A stretch of 5,637 nt of DNA from Deltaproteobacteria bacterium (GCA_020348625.1 CP070752.1:1182326-1187962); one strand, 5' to 3'. Positions 1-5,637 are shown, counted from the stretch's first letter. Notes: generated by a model from the sequence alone, not told the origin. Translations and numbers: made by a program.

Positions 1-724
1 ACTGGTTTGCCGTCTCTATGTTCTCTCTCCGTATGCCTGCCCGAACAAGCTGGTCTCTATTTGCTTTTTGTAGGTTCATGTAGCCTTTTCCGTCTTTTGA
101 TTCGCGTCGTATGCAATGTTGGTAAGATGTGAACATGGCCTTCACCCGCGCAATGACCTCCGGGCCAACCTCGTAACAGCACGGACCGATGGAGGGACCC
201 ATTCCGACCAAGATATCGTGAGGTGAGCACCCAAAGTGCTTCTTCATAGCCCTTACCGTATGCAAGGCAATGGATTGGAGGGTACCCCTCCACCCCGCGT
301 GGGCAGCTGCGATGACATTTCGAGCGGGATCAAAGAAGAGCATTGGAACGCAGTCTGCCACAAGTATGATCAGGCAGATCCCTGGCACATCAGTCACCAT
401 GGCATCGGTTGCTTCGACCGCATCTTCGTGGTTTGTGCTCCCCCTGCCTTTCATTGCCTCGGATATTACGGTGACCGTGCCCGAGTGAATCTGCTTGGCA
501 ATAGTGAACTGATCCAGCGGTATCCCAATCGCCTCGGCAAGCCTCTTGCGGTTTTTCAGCACCTTATCCGGATTATCTCCTACATGGAGACCTAGATTAA
601 GGGAGTTATAGGGGGAGTTGCTGTGACCGCCTAGTCGGGTTGATATGAAGTGTCTGATGTTCTTGCGCTTTGCCAGGTTTTCGAAAGACAAAACCATGAG
701 AAGGCCCTTCTCTTCCTTAATCAT
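1..724 (-). CDS. pgeF: PgeF/YfiH laccase-domain protein (3' end cut by window edge)
   Basis: This partial gene has 241 readable codons and runs off the left edge. Family members are usually about 240-270 aa, so probably only the last few residues are missing. The family (YfiH, DUF152, 'multicopper polyphenol oxidase') includes E. coli PgeF, which limits misincorporation of L-Ser into peptidoglycan precursors, and mammalian LACC1/FAMIN, which acts on purine nucleosides. Seen directly: an N-terminal STRLGG motif (28-33), NLGLHVGD (43-50), the metal triad His80 (KQIHSG), Cys125 (ADCVP) and His142 (HAGWRG), and the signature GPSIGPCCYEVG (176-187). All catalytic or zinc-binding positions are intact. 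I chose ATG 724 because AAAGGA lies 6 nt upstream. An in-frame ATG at 697 is an alternative, but starting at 724 leaves the usual short N-terminal extension. The protein is cytoplasmic with no signal peptide. The gap upstream suggests its own promoter, but I see no convincing one. Confidence 0.95.
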   Translation of the reverse strand, partial: MIKEEKGLLMVLSFENLAKRKNIRHFISTRLGGHSNSPYNSLNLGLHVGDNPDKVLKNRKRLAEAIGIPLDQFTIAKQIHSGTVTVISEAMKGRGSTNHEDAVEATDAMVTDVPGICLIILVADCVPMLFFDPARNVIAAAHAGWRGTLQSIALHTVRAMKKHFGCSPHDILVGMGPSIGPCCYEVGPEVIARVKAMFTSYQHCIRRESKDGKGYMNLQKANRDQLVRAGIRRENIETANQ

Positions 725-730
725 TTGGCT

Positions 731-736
731 TCCTTT
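731..736 (-). promoter_or_regulatory. Ribosome binding site of pgeF
   Basis: AAAGGA on the minus strand lies 6 nt before ATG 724. It supports this start over the in-frame ATG at 697, which has only a GA-rich stretch further upstream. Confidence 0.6.
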
Positions 737-852
737 GACTCGCTTAGCCCCGAGTGGGAATATACCTTTCTCGCGTTCCGCTCTGACGAATCTCTTGGAT
801 GTCGCTGGGACGAACATTTAGGATCGCACAGCGAGCGTAAGTCGGCGCTTTC

Positions 853-872
853 CCAGCACTTGAACGTGCTGG
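853..872. repeat. Perfect 7-bp inverted repeat (hairpin)
   Basis: CCAGCAC, a 6-nt spacer TTGAAC, then GTGCTGG. The stem is perfect and GC-rich. Neither strand has a T-run after it, so it is not a standard intrinsic terminator. Confidence 0.6.
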
Positions 873-948
873 AGGATAGTAGGAGAAAGGCGGTTGTATG
901 TAAAGGCAAAATCGAGTCGGGTCTGGCCCACGATGATTCATGGGGAAC

Positions 949-997
949 CGAAAGAAGGGCTTTCGCCTGGAGCAATGTGGTCAAAACGTGATGCTCC
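949..997. repeat. Two adjacent hairpins, 949-965 and 969-997
   Basis: The first hairpin has a 6-bp stem (CGAAAG/CTTTCG) with a 5-nt loop. Three bases later the second has a 6-bp outer stem (GGAGCA/TGCTCC), a GA bulge, a 4-bp inner helix with one G-T pair (ATGT/ACGT) and a 7-nt loop. The bulged two-part helix looks more like folded functional RNA than a transcription terminator, and neither side carries a T-tract. Confidence 0.55.
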
Positions 998-1058
998 ATG
1001 AGGGTGAAGAGAAGAGGCGGTAATAGGCTGAAGCATATGATACCGAAACAGATGTGTT

Positions 1059-1067
1059 AAGGAGGGG
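1059..1067 (+). promoter_or_regulatory. Strong plus-strand Shine-Dalgarno ahead of ATG 1071
   Basis: AAGGAGGGG contains the anti-16S complement AGGAGG, 5 nt before ATG 1071. It is the best ribosome-binding site in the window, yet it points against every recognised gene. Confidence 0.45.
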
Positions 1068-1070
1068 AGA

Positions 1071-1175
1071 ATGAGCAGATTCATGAATATGGAATGGGCT
1101 CAACGAACGGGGAGGCGCACTGAAAAAGTAGACCCCACACCTTCTTTACTTTCGGCCTTAATGGTGCCGTTGTGA
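1071..1175 (+). pseudogene. 34-codon plus-strand open frame, possible truncated leader of a lost gene
   Basis: It begins MSRFMNMEWAQRTG and stops at TGA 1173-1175. The Shine-Dalgarno is excellent, but from 1100 onward the frame is antisense to the 3' end of the REC-kinase gene, so its C-terminal half is probably not native sequence. It may be the first codons of a protein (for example an intron-encoded reverse transcriptase) whose remainder was deleted when the element decayed. It could also be a short regulatory peptide, or chance. No domain is recognisable. Confidence 0.22.
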
Positions 1176-2566
1176 GCTTCTACTATGCTTTTCACAATAG
1201 GAAGACCAAGGCCTGTTCCCACGATGTTTCTGGTTTTATCGGTTTTTACCCGGTAGAACCGCTCAAAGATCCGGGGCAACTCGTCAGCCGGGATACCATA
1301 ACCGGTATCGGTTATGCCTATATGCACAAAATCCCGGGTAACCTCTCCTTCGAGCGTTATCTTGCCCCCTTCCGGCGTGTAGTTAATGGCATTGGTGATG
1401 AGATTGCTGAAGACCTCTTCCATGCTTCTGCCGTCCGCATTAATAAGAGGGAGCTCGGCCTTTTTGAGGGTAAGCGAGATATTCTTCTCTTTTGCCCTGG
1501 CCTGCATGAACTCCACCAGACCATTCAGGATATCCATCAATTGCACCTGTTGTTTATCCTGAACGATGAGCCCTGCCTCAATCCGGGAAAGATCGAGAAG
1601 TTCGTTGGTCAATTCGACAAGACCTTCAACCTTTCGAGATATCTTGCCGAGTATATCGGCCTGCTTAGCGCCCAGATCGCCTGCCAACCCGTCTGTGAGG
1701 ATCTTGACCTGACTCAAGACGGTAGAGAGAGGACCTCTGATCTCGTGGGCCACCATGTTAACAAAGGCAGACTTCATCTCATCTAGTTTCTTTAAGTGGC
1801 TTATATCATCAATAATGGTCACCGAGCCCAGTATCTCTCCAGACCTGTTCTGGAAGGGAACCGACTGTGCCCTGAGATACCGTTCATCGGGTAGCCCTTT
1901 ACCGCCATCGCCCGGCAAAATCTCGGCGCTCAAAACCTTGAACTCGCCTACCTCCAATCCGAGGATCGAATCTATCATGCCGGTCAGTGTTTCATCCGTG
2001 GTTAGGGCGCTCAGCGGTTGATCATCCAGGGGCTCGCCATCATATCCTAACATGGTGAGTAGGGCAGGGTTATAGAGGATGATGTTCTTGCTAGTGTCGG
2101 TCACCAGCACGCCGCCCTCTAAATAGTTCACGATAGTCTTAAGGCGGGTTTTTTCCGTGGCAATATCCTGTAAGGTTCTTGTCATTCTAACGGCCTTACT
2201 GACCACAACTCTCACCTGATCCGGTGTGAAAGGTTTGGGTATGAAGTCAAATGCCCCTTTCTTCATTGCCTCGATGGAATGTTCCAGGGTTGCAAAGCCG
2301 GTAATAACAATGCCAACAGTATCGGGATGTTGCTCCCGAACTTTTGCCAAGACTTCCATACCGCCTATACCAGGCATCATCAAATCAGTAAGGATAATGT
2401 CATAATGCTTCTTCGCGATCATGGAGAGCCCCGTCTCACCGCTTTCGGCCATATCAACCAGGCAGTTCTCCTTGGTGAGTATCTTGAAACACCCTTCCCG
2501 GATCCGTTTTTCATCATCTATAACCAGAACCTTTGGCTGATATGTCTGATCTACCGTAGGGGCCAT
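1100..2566 (-). CDS. Response-regulator/histidine-kinase protein: REC-PAS-HisKA-HATPase
   Basis: A 488-aa soluble signalling protein with its receiver at the N-terminus, the reverse of classical hybrid kinases. The receiver (about 11-125) has acidic pocket D17/D18, phospho-acceptor D61 (ILTDLMMPG), T89 and K111, all intact. A PAS domain follows (about 140-255, GVLVTDTSKNIILYNPALL). The dimerisation/phosphotransfer helix carries H274 in HEIRGPL. The ATPase domain has an N-box (N388, N392, N395), the G1 box DTGYGIP (420-426) and the G2 box GTGLGLPIVKS (450-460). No membrane segment is visible. The Thr/Asn normally four residues after the His is Gly278, which may impair phosphatase activity. ATG 2566 has an AGGAGA Shine-Dalgarno about 9 nt upstream, and the upstream kinase stops 15 bp earlier. 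It probably receives phosphate from that kinase on D61 and relays or gates its own kinase; partners are inferred from gene order. Confidence 0.93.
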   Translation of the reverse strand: MAPTVDQTYQPKVLVIDDEKRIREGCFKILTKENCLVDMAESGETGLSMIAKKHYDIILTDLMMPGIGGMEVLAKVREQHPDTVGIVITGFATLEHSIEAMKKGAFDFIPKPFTPDQVRVVVSKAVRMTRTLQDIATEKTRLKTIVNYLEGGVLVTDTSKNIILYNPALLTMLGYDGEPLDDQPLSALTTDETLTGMIDSILGLEVGEFKVLSAEILPGDGGKGLPDERYLRAQSVPFQNRSGEILGSVTIIDDISHLKKLDEMKSAFVNMVAHEIRGPLSTVLSQVKILTDGLAGDLGAKQADILGKISRKVEGLVELTNELLDLSRIEAGLIVQDKQQVQLMDILNGLVEFMQARAKEKNISLTLKKAELPLINADGRSMEEVFSNLITNAINYTPEGGKITLEGEVTRDFVHIGITDTGYGIPADELPRIFERFYRVKTDKTRNIVGTGLGLPIVKSIVEAHNGTIKAESKEGVGSTFSVRLPVR

Positions 2567-2574
2567 AACTGCGT

Positions 2575-2580
2575 TCTCCT
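2575..2580 (-). promoter_or_regulatory. Ribosome binding site of the REC-PAS-kinase gene
   Basis: AGGAGA on the minus strand, about 9 nt before ATG 2566, sits inside the 15-bp gap after the stop of the preceding kinase. It fixes the start codon and fits co-transcription. Confidence 0.65.
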
Positions 2581-2581
2581 C

Positions 2582-4075
2582 TTACACAAGGCTACCTTTA
2601 GCTACCTTAAAAAGGGGCAACTCTATGAGAAAGGTCGTGCCTTCAGGACTTGTGTATTTGACCTTAATCGTTCCGCCATGTTTTTCAATGATGCTTTTCA
2701 CCGTACCCAAACCCAATCCTGTCCCCTTGCCTTCTTCTTTGGTGGTAAAGAAGTGGTCGAAGATTTTCGGAAGAACTTCTTCGGGGATGCCGCATCCGGT
2801 ATCGCTGAACTCGATATAGATCTTTCCCTCCGGTTTATCCCTGCTGCTACGTATGGTTATATCTCCCTTGCCGGTAATTGCGTGGGCAGCGTTTATTATG
2901 ATATTGGTGAAAACCTGTACCAGCTGGTTCTTGTCACCCTCGCACATTAACATAGAGGAGGAAAATTCCTTATTGATCGTAATATTCTGGAGAAGGGCGT
3001 GGTGTCCGAGAAAGGCAAGGGTTTGCTCTATTACATCATTTATATTGAAGAGTTCCCGTTTCATCTCCGTCTGCCTGGAATAGGCAAGAAGATTCTTAAC
3101 GATGTCCTTGCACCGATTCGTGTCATCTATGATATTCAGCATATCTTGTCGTATCGGGCTCTGCTCGTCGAGCTCCTCCAAAATCAAACTGGCATCTATG
3201 AGTATGCCACTCAGCGGGTTATTTATTTCATGGGCCACACCAGCAGCCAGTTGACCGAGTGAGGCCATCTTATTTGACTGCTCCAATTTGATCCTTTCTG
3301 CTTCCTTCAATTTCTTTTCAATCTCTATCTTGGGTCTCAGATCATTATAGACACCCATGGTGGCGACCTCCTTGCCATCCTGGTAGATAATGGCGGCGGT
3401 CATCTCAACCGGTATCTCTTCTCCTGATGAGTTGATTATGGTCATCTCTGTAGTATAGAGTTGTCCCATTCCACCGTAGTTAGGGCTTCTGAGTTTCTTC
3501 ATGACGCTCCGCGCCCCACCCGGCGTATACAAATATTCCGCGATGCTCGTGCCAACAGCTACCTGGTCGGTATAGCCGAATAATTTGCGGGCACTCTCAT
3601 TCATGAGCAATATAACGCCTTTCATATCAGCAACTAAAATAGCAGCTGTAGAGCTGCCAATAATATTTTCCAAGAATTCGTTGGCCTTTTGCAGTTCTAT
3701 TTCTAAGAGTTTAGTTTTTGTGACATCCCTTAAGCTGAGCATGAGATAACTCACCTCGCCCTTTTCATCGAGAATGGGTGAACACACCCTTTCCTCATAC
3801 ACCTCTTCACCATCAGGCCCCTTATTTTTCTTAATTGTAGACGTCCCTTTCTTATCGATCAGGGTGAGACTAACAGGGCAAGACAACTGGGAGCACGGCG
3901 TTTCGGATTGATAAAGGATTTGGTAGCATTTTTTTCCAGCTACTTCCTTTTCACGGAAACCGGTCTTCTCTGAGAATCTCGCACTGGCTGCAACAACCGT
4001 CATATCTGGGCTTAAGATCAGGGTTGGAAAGGAGAGAGAATCAAACAGTCTTTTGCGCCAGTCGAAGTTTTTCAT
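2582..4075 (-). CDS. Soluble PAS-PAS histidine kinase (NtrB-like HisKA and HATPase core)
   Basis: A sensor kinase of 497 aa from ATG 4075. A TTG at 4087 would give 501 aa, the numbering used here. PAS-1 (about 12-122) contains a Cys cluster, C54-X10-C65-X4-C70, followed by Pro. PAS-2 (about 136-250) has GVILLMNESARKLFGY. A coiled linker (about 252-275) leads to the phospho-acceptor H286 in AAGVAHEINNPLSG, with N290 completing the ExxN phosphatase motif. The ATPase domain has N395 and N399, DTGCGIP (429-435) and GTGLGLGTVKS (455-465). No transmembrane segment or signal peptide is seen, so it senses an internal cue, perhaps redox state or a metal through PAS-1. Neither start has a good Shine-Dalgarno. 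The ACT gene upstream stops 20 nt before ATG 4075 (8 nt before the TTG), so translational coupling is likely. Its natural phosphate acceptors are the receiver of the next gene and the free receiver of the first gene; this is inferred. Confidence 0.93.
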   Translation of the reverse strand: MKNFDWRKRLFDSLSFPTLILSPDMTVVAASARFSEKTGFREKEVAGKKCYQILYQSETPCSQLSCPVSLTLIDKKGTSTIKKNKGPDGEEVYEERVCSPILDEKGEVSYLMLSLRDVTKTKLLEIELQKANEFLENIIGSSTAAILVADMKGVILLMNESARKLFGYTDQVAVGTSIAEYLYTPGGARSVMKKLRSPNYGGMGQLYTTEMTIINSSGEEIPVEMTAAIIYQDGKEVATMGVYNDLRPKIEIEKKLKEAERIKLEQSNKMASLGQLAAGVAHEINNPLSGILIDASLILEELDEQSPIRQDMLNIIDDTNRCKDIVKNLLAYSRQTEMKRELFNINDVIEQTLAFLGHHALLQNITINKEFSSSMLMCEGDKNQLVQVFTNIIINAAHAITGKGDITIRSSRDKPEGKIYIEFSDTGCGIPEEVLPKIFDHFFTTKEEGKGTGLGLGTVKSIIEKHGGTIKVKYTSPEGTTFLIELPLFKVAKGSLV

Positions 4076-4095
4076 AGCAGGGTACAATAAACGAT

Positions 4096-4584
4096 CTACT
4101 TTGCTACCTCGAAGGTATGGCTGAGGAGGTCTTCAGCCTTTGCTAGGTCATCCTGGGCCAGAACTACGAACACGGAGGAGGCGGAACAGCCGGATGCAAT
4201 AATCTCTATATCCGCCTCGGAAAGGGTGGAGAACGTTGCCTCCGCGATACCGTACCTATCACCGAAGTGAGGACCATGAAAGTAAATAATCCCAACAGGA
4301 TAGATATACTCACAGGGAGTTGATCCAGGGGCGTCTGCCACAGAAACCCAGAAATCCTTATATTCCTTTTCCGATAGGCAAAGCGTAATCGAGATAGTCT
4401 CACCAGACTCTTGTACTATTATGAATTCTGCCTTCACCTTTTGAAGCGCATCTTGAGAGAGAGTTCTTCCTAATGACGTAATCTCCTTGAGCGGATACGA
4501 GAACTCAACAAGAACAAGATCCGTTACCTTTTGAAAGCCATATGTCTTAATGGGTTGTTCCCAGTAAACAGCAATCGTCTCCAT
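4096..4584 (-). CDS. ACT-domain protein, aspartokinase regulatory-domain-like (second of a pair)
   Basis: A 162-aa cytoplasmic protein without a catalytic domain. The C-terminal part (about 97-160) is a recognisable ACT fold of the aspartokinase type: GPHFGDRYGIAEATFSTLSE, then a second strand-helix unit ending with DDLAKAEDLL. The N-terminal part (about 20-90) is compatible with a diverged ACT half but has no clear motif. ACT domains bind small effectors, most often amino acids, at the interface between paired domains. The ATG overlaps the preceding stop (TGATG, 4582-4586) and has AAGG 4 nt upstream, so it is translationally coupled and probably made in equal amount with the preceding ACT protein. 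A GTG one codon earlier (4587) is an alternative. It lies just before the PAS kinase gene. The likely role is a ligand-binding accessory of that kinase, but this rests on gene order only; ligand unknown. Confidence 0.75.
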   Translation of the reverse strand: METIAVYWEQPIKTYGFQKVTDLVLVEFSYPLKEITSLGRTLSQDALQKVKAEFIIVQESGETISITLCLSEKEYKDFWVSVADAPGSTPCEYIYPVGIIYFHGPHFGDRYGIAEATFSTLSEADIEIIASGCSASSVFVVLAQDDLAKAEDLLSHTFEVAK

Positions 4585-4586
4585 CA
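4582..4586 (-). promoter_or_regulatory. TGATG stop-start overlap coupling the two ACT genes
   Basis: The TGA stop of the first ACT gene (4584-4586) shares its A with the ATG of the second (4582-4584). AAGG at 4589-4592 is placed for re-initiation. This arrangement usually gives near-equal production of partners. Confidence 0.7.
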
Positions 4587-5120
4587 CACCTTGTCTCTCT
4601 TTTTGACCTCGCTCTGATAGTAGTGGAGCTCTGGTTTAATAGGAGCACGGTTTTTCGGCAACTGTAACGAATCTTGAATTACTTCAACAGCCTTGTCCAT
4701 GATCCGGTAATCGGTAATAAAGGAGACAGCGGACAATGAGGTGGCTATCCCGTAAATTGGTATCGATTCCGCTCCCCATGAAGCAATAACCACTCCCAAT
4801 ATTATTATTGCCGAGTGGCGTGGGAAAACGGATATCATGCCCACATGTTCTCTTGATGTCATTTCCCAAACCGGAGGAAGTTGAAGCCCTTGGTTCAGGA
4901 TTTTTGACGCACGAGGGGATTGATCCTGATTGAGGCAAAAGCTGAGTTGGCAGCACGTATCCTTGTTAGTCTTGTAGGTAAGGAAGGCTATATTGTTTTT
5001 TTGAGAGGCCAAGATTCTGCTGACATTCGCGAGTATCCCGTCTGACGGTTCCGGTCCTCTCAAATCAAACTGGCAAAGTTCCAGACTCTGTCTGAGTCCC
5101 CCTACTTTCAATTTCTCCAT
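4584..5120 (-). CDS. ACT-domain protein, aspartokinase regulatory-domain-like (first of a pair)
   Basis: A 178-aa protein counted from ATG 5120, which opens with MEKLKVGGLRQS. Two ACT-like units are suggested: about 15-80, and a clearer one at about 91-155 with VGMISVFPRHS, a helix, then SIPIYGIATSLSAVSFITDY. This matches the aspartokinase allosteric region (the family pattern is a GIxIxxISTSxxxISxVI-like strand), with no kinase domain attached. The frame is open upstream to TTG 5177 with another ATG at 5153. ATG 5153 has AGAGG about 11 nt upstream, but the extra residues (MWPCSLHGTET) do not look like part of the fold, so 5120 is preferred with moderate certainty. It is coupled to the second ACT gene through a 1-nt overlap. 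It follows the receiver gene by about 87 bp, or less with an earlier start. It may form a heteromeric sensor with its partner. Effector not identifiable from sequence. Confidence 0.7.
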   Translation of the reverse strand: MEKLKVGGLRQSLELCQFDLRGPEPSDGILANVSRILASQKNNIAFLTYKTNKDTCCQLSFCLNQDQSPRASKILNQGLQLPPVWEMTSREHVGMISVFPRHSAIIILGVVIASWGAESIPIYGIATSLSAVSFITDYRIMDKAVEVIQDSLQLPKNRAPIKPELHYYQSEVKKRDKV

Positions 5121-5207
5121 CGTCTCGGTACCATGCAGAGAACAGGGCCACATGGCCTGCAGATCCTCTGCGGCCAATAGGGGCGAGAAGGGAAGGTCTG
5201 CTAAGGG

Positions 5208-5594
5208 TTAGCCGGTATAGTCATCGACCATGGCCATGAGTTTGTCTAGATCGATAGGTTTGGCAATATAGTCGTCGGCTAAAGTGCTCATCCCGTCGCG
5301 ATGAGTGTATCTGGTGCTGGTAACTGCTGAGCCAACGGCAGTTAGAAGGACAATAGCGATATCTTGGTACTGCGGATTGTTCTTGAGTTCGTCACAGAGT
5401 TCGTAGCCATTTTTGCGAGGCATCATCACGTCGAGAATAATGAGATCTGGCCTTTCCTCTTGTATCTTGTCCCACGCTTCTATTCCGTCATATGCCTTTT
5501 CTACCCTGTAGTCTTTGCTCTCTAATTTCATAGAGATCGCTTCAACCAAATCAGGATCGTCATCGACTACCAAAACGAGCTTGTCAGCGGCCAT
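5208..5594 (-). CDS. Stand-alone CheY-like response regulator receiver
   Basis: A single receiver domain of 128 aa from ATG 5594 (a TTG at 5612 would add six unlikely residues). Acidic pocket D11/D12 in VVDDDPD, phospho-acceptor D55 in LIILDVMMPRKNGYEL, T85 in LLTAV and K112 in AKPID are all present. No DNA-binding or enzymatic output domain follows, so it acts by protein contact or as a phosphate shuttle or sink. The distance from T85 to K112 is 27 residues, against 22 in CheY and in the receiver of the REC-kinase of this operon. The extra length forms a loop, STRYTHRDGMSTLADDYI. The ribosome-binding site is weak: only a G-run immediately before CATATG. It is the first operon gene visible; the 43 bp to its right show no clear promoter, so the operon may start further upstream. 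Confidence 0.93.
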   Translation of the reverse strand: MAADKLVLVVDDDPDLVEAISMKLESKDYRVEKAYDGIEAWDKIQEERPDLIILDVMMPRKNGYELCDELKNNPQYQDIAIVLLTAVGSAVTSTRYTHRDGMSTLADDYIAKPIDLDKLMAMVDDYTG

Positions 5595-5637
5595 ATGCCC
5601 CCCCACTATCAATTTCCAACGGTTAAAGTAAGATGTG

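Larger units (their letters stand above)
802..1070 (+). ncRNA. Candidate structured RNA / possible group II intron 5' remnant
   Basis: Successive inverted repeats fill this stretch. TCGCTG 802-807 pairs with CAGCGA 829-834. CCAGCAC 853-859 pairs perfectly with GTGCTGG 866-872 over a 6-nt loop. TCGGG 917-921 pairs with CCC-A-CGA 927-933, with one bulged A. CGAAAG 949-954 pairs with CTTTCG 960-965. GGAGCA-ATGT 969-978 pairs with ACGT-GA-TGCTCC 986-997, with a 2-nt GA bulge. They end about 60-70 nt before a strong Shine-Dalgarno and an ATG at 1071. A run of folded RNA leading to a translated frame is the layout of domains I-IV of a group II intron ahead of its reverse transcriptase. I cannot see domain V, a clear GTGYG 5' end or any reverse-transcriptase motif. 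It could therefore be another structured RNA, or hairpins of the minus-strand transcript. Confidence 0.3.
725..1099. other. 375-bp gap between the signalling operon and pgeF
   Basis: No convincing protein gene lies here on the minus strand. The open frames found have no recognisable motif and low-complexity Ser/Pro/Arg composition. The gap holds consecutive hairpins (about 802-997), a strong plus-strand Shine-Dalgarno (1059-1067) with a short open frame, and a 10-bp palindrome (1079-1088). No stem followed by a T-run on the minus strand marks a standard terminator for the operon. The gap is far longer than the spacings of -1 to about 90 bp among the other genes. This fits an inserted or remnant element. 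Confidence 0.7.

Noticed and set aside
236..595. Plus-strand open frames within pgeF
   Set aside because: Antisense shadows of the strongly conserved PgeF core, including the ADC and HAGWRG motifs.
853..872. Hairpin as intrinsic terminator of the signalling operon or of pgeF-side transcription
   Set aside because: No T-run follows on either strand, and it lies about 230 bp beyond the operon's last stop codon.
853..880. GTTCAA in the minus-strand hairpin as a tRNA T-arm
   Set aside because: The stem is 7 bp with a 6-nt loop rather than 5 bp with 7 nt, and no acceptor, D or anticodon arms can be arranged around it.
650..991. 113-codon plus-strand open frame
   Set aside because: It overlaps the conserved 5' end of pgeF in antisense and lacks any recognisable domain or ribosome-binding site.
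721..999. Two overlapping minus-strand open frames (721-999 and 744-941) between the REC-kinase gene and pgeF
   Set aside because: Ser/Pro/Arg-rich translations with no motif, no convincing ribosome-binding site, and they cover the hairpin region; likely chance.
1079..1088. 10-bp palindrome ATTCATGAAT as an operator or recombination site
   Set aside because: A single short AT-rich palindrome with no second copy or associated promoter in the window; expected by chance.
2279..2950. 223-codon plus-strand open frame
   Set aside because: Lies entirely antisense across the junction of the two kinase genes, whose motifs are unmistakable.

Overview
The window looks like chromosomal DNA of a moderate-GC bacterium. 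The style of the signalling proteins points to the deltaproteobacterial/Desulfobacterota (syntroph or sulfate-reducer) lineages: soluble PAS kinases with a Cys-rich PAS insert, a stand-alone receiver with a Thr-Arg-Tyr-Thr-His loop, and free-standing aspartokinase-type ACT proteins. This placement is inferred from protein style, not from a marker gene.

Every convincing protein gene is on the minus strand and reads from right to left. In transcription order: a stand-alone CheY-like receiver (5594-5208); two small ACT-domain proteins resembling the regulatory half of aspartokinase without a kinase domain (about 5120-4584 and 4584-4096, coupled through TGATG); a soluble PAS-PAS histidine kinase (4075-2582); and a REC-PAS-HisKA-HATPase protein with its receiver at the N-terminus (2566-1100). 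These five genes are separated by -1 to about 90 bp and look like one operon. No DNA-binding, cyclase or membrane domain is encoded among them, so they form an intracellular sensing and phosphorelay module. A plausible reading is that the ACT proteins bind a small ligand, perhaps an amino acid, and the two kinases and two receivers process the signal. The final output lies outside the window or is a protein-protein contact.

After the operon comes a gap of 375 bp (725-1099), out of scale with the tight spacing elsewhere. It contains a run of consecutive hairpins (about 802-997). On the plus strand these are followed by a perfect Shine-Dalgarno and a 34-codon reading frame that runs antisense into the 3' end of the REC-kinase gene. 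This looks like a structured RNA or the 5' remnant of a retroelement such as a group II intron, but the identity is not proven.

The left end (724-1) carries most of a pgeF/yfiH (laccase-domain, DUF152) gene on the minus strand. It continues past the window edge and is probably unrelated in function to the signalling operon.
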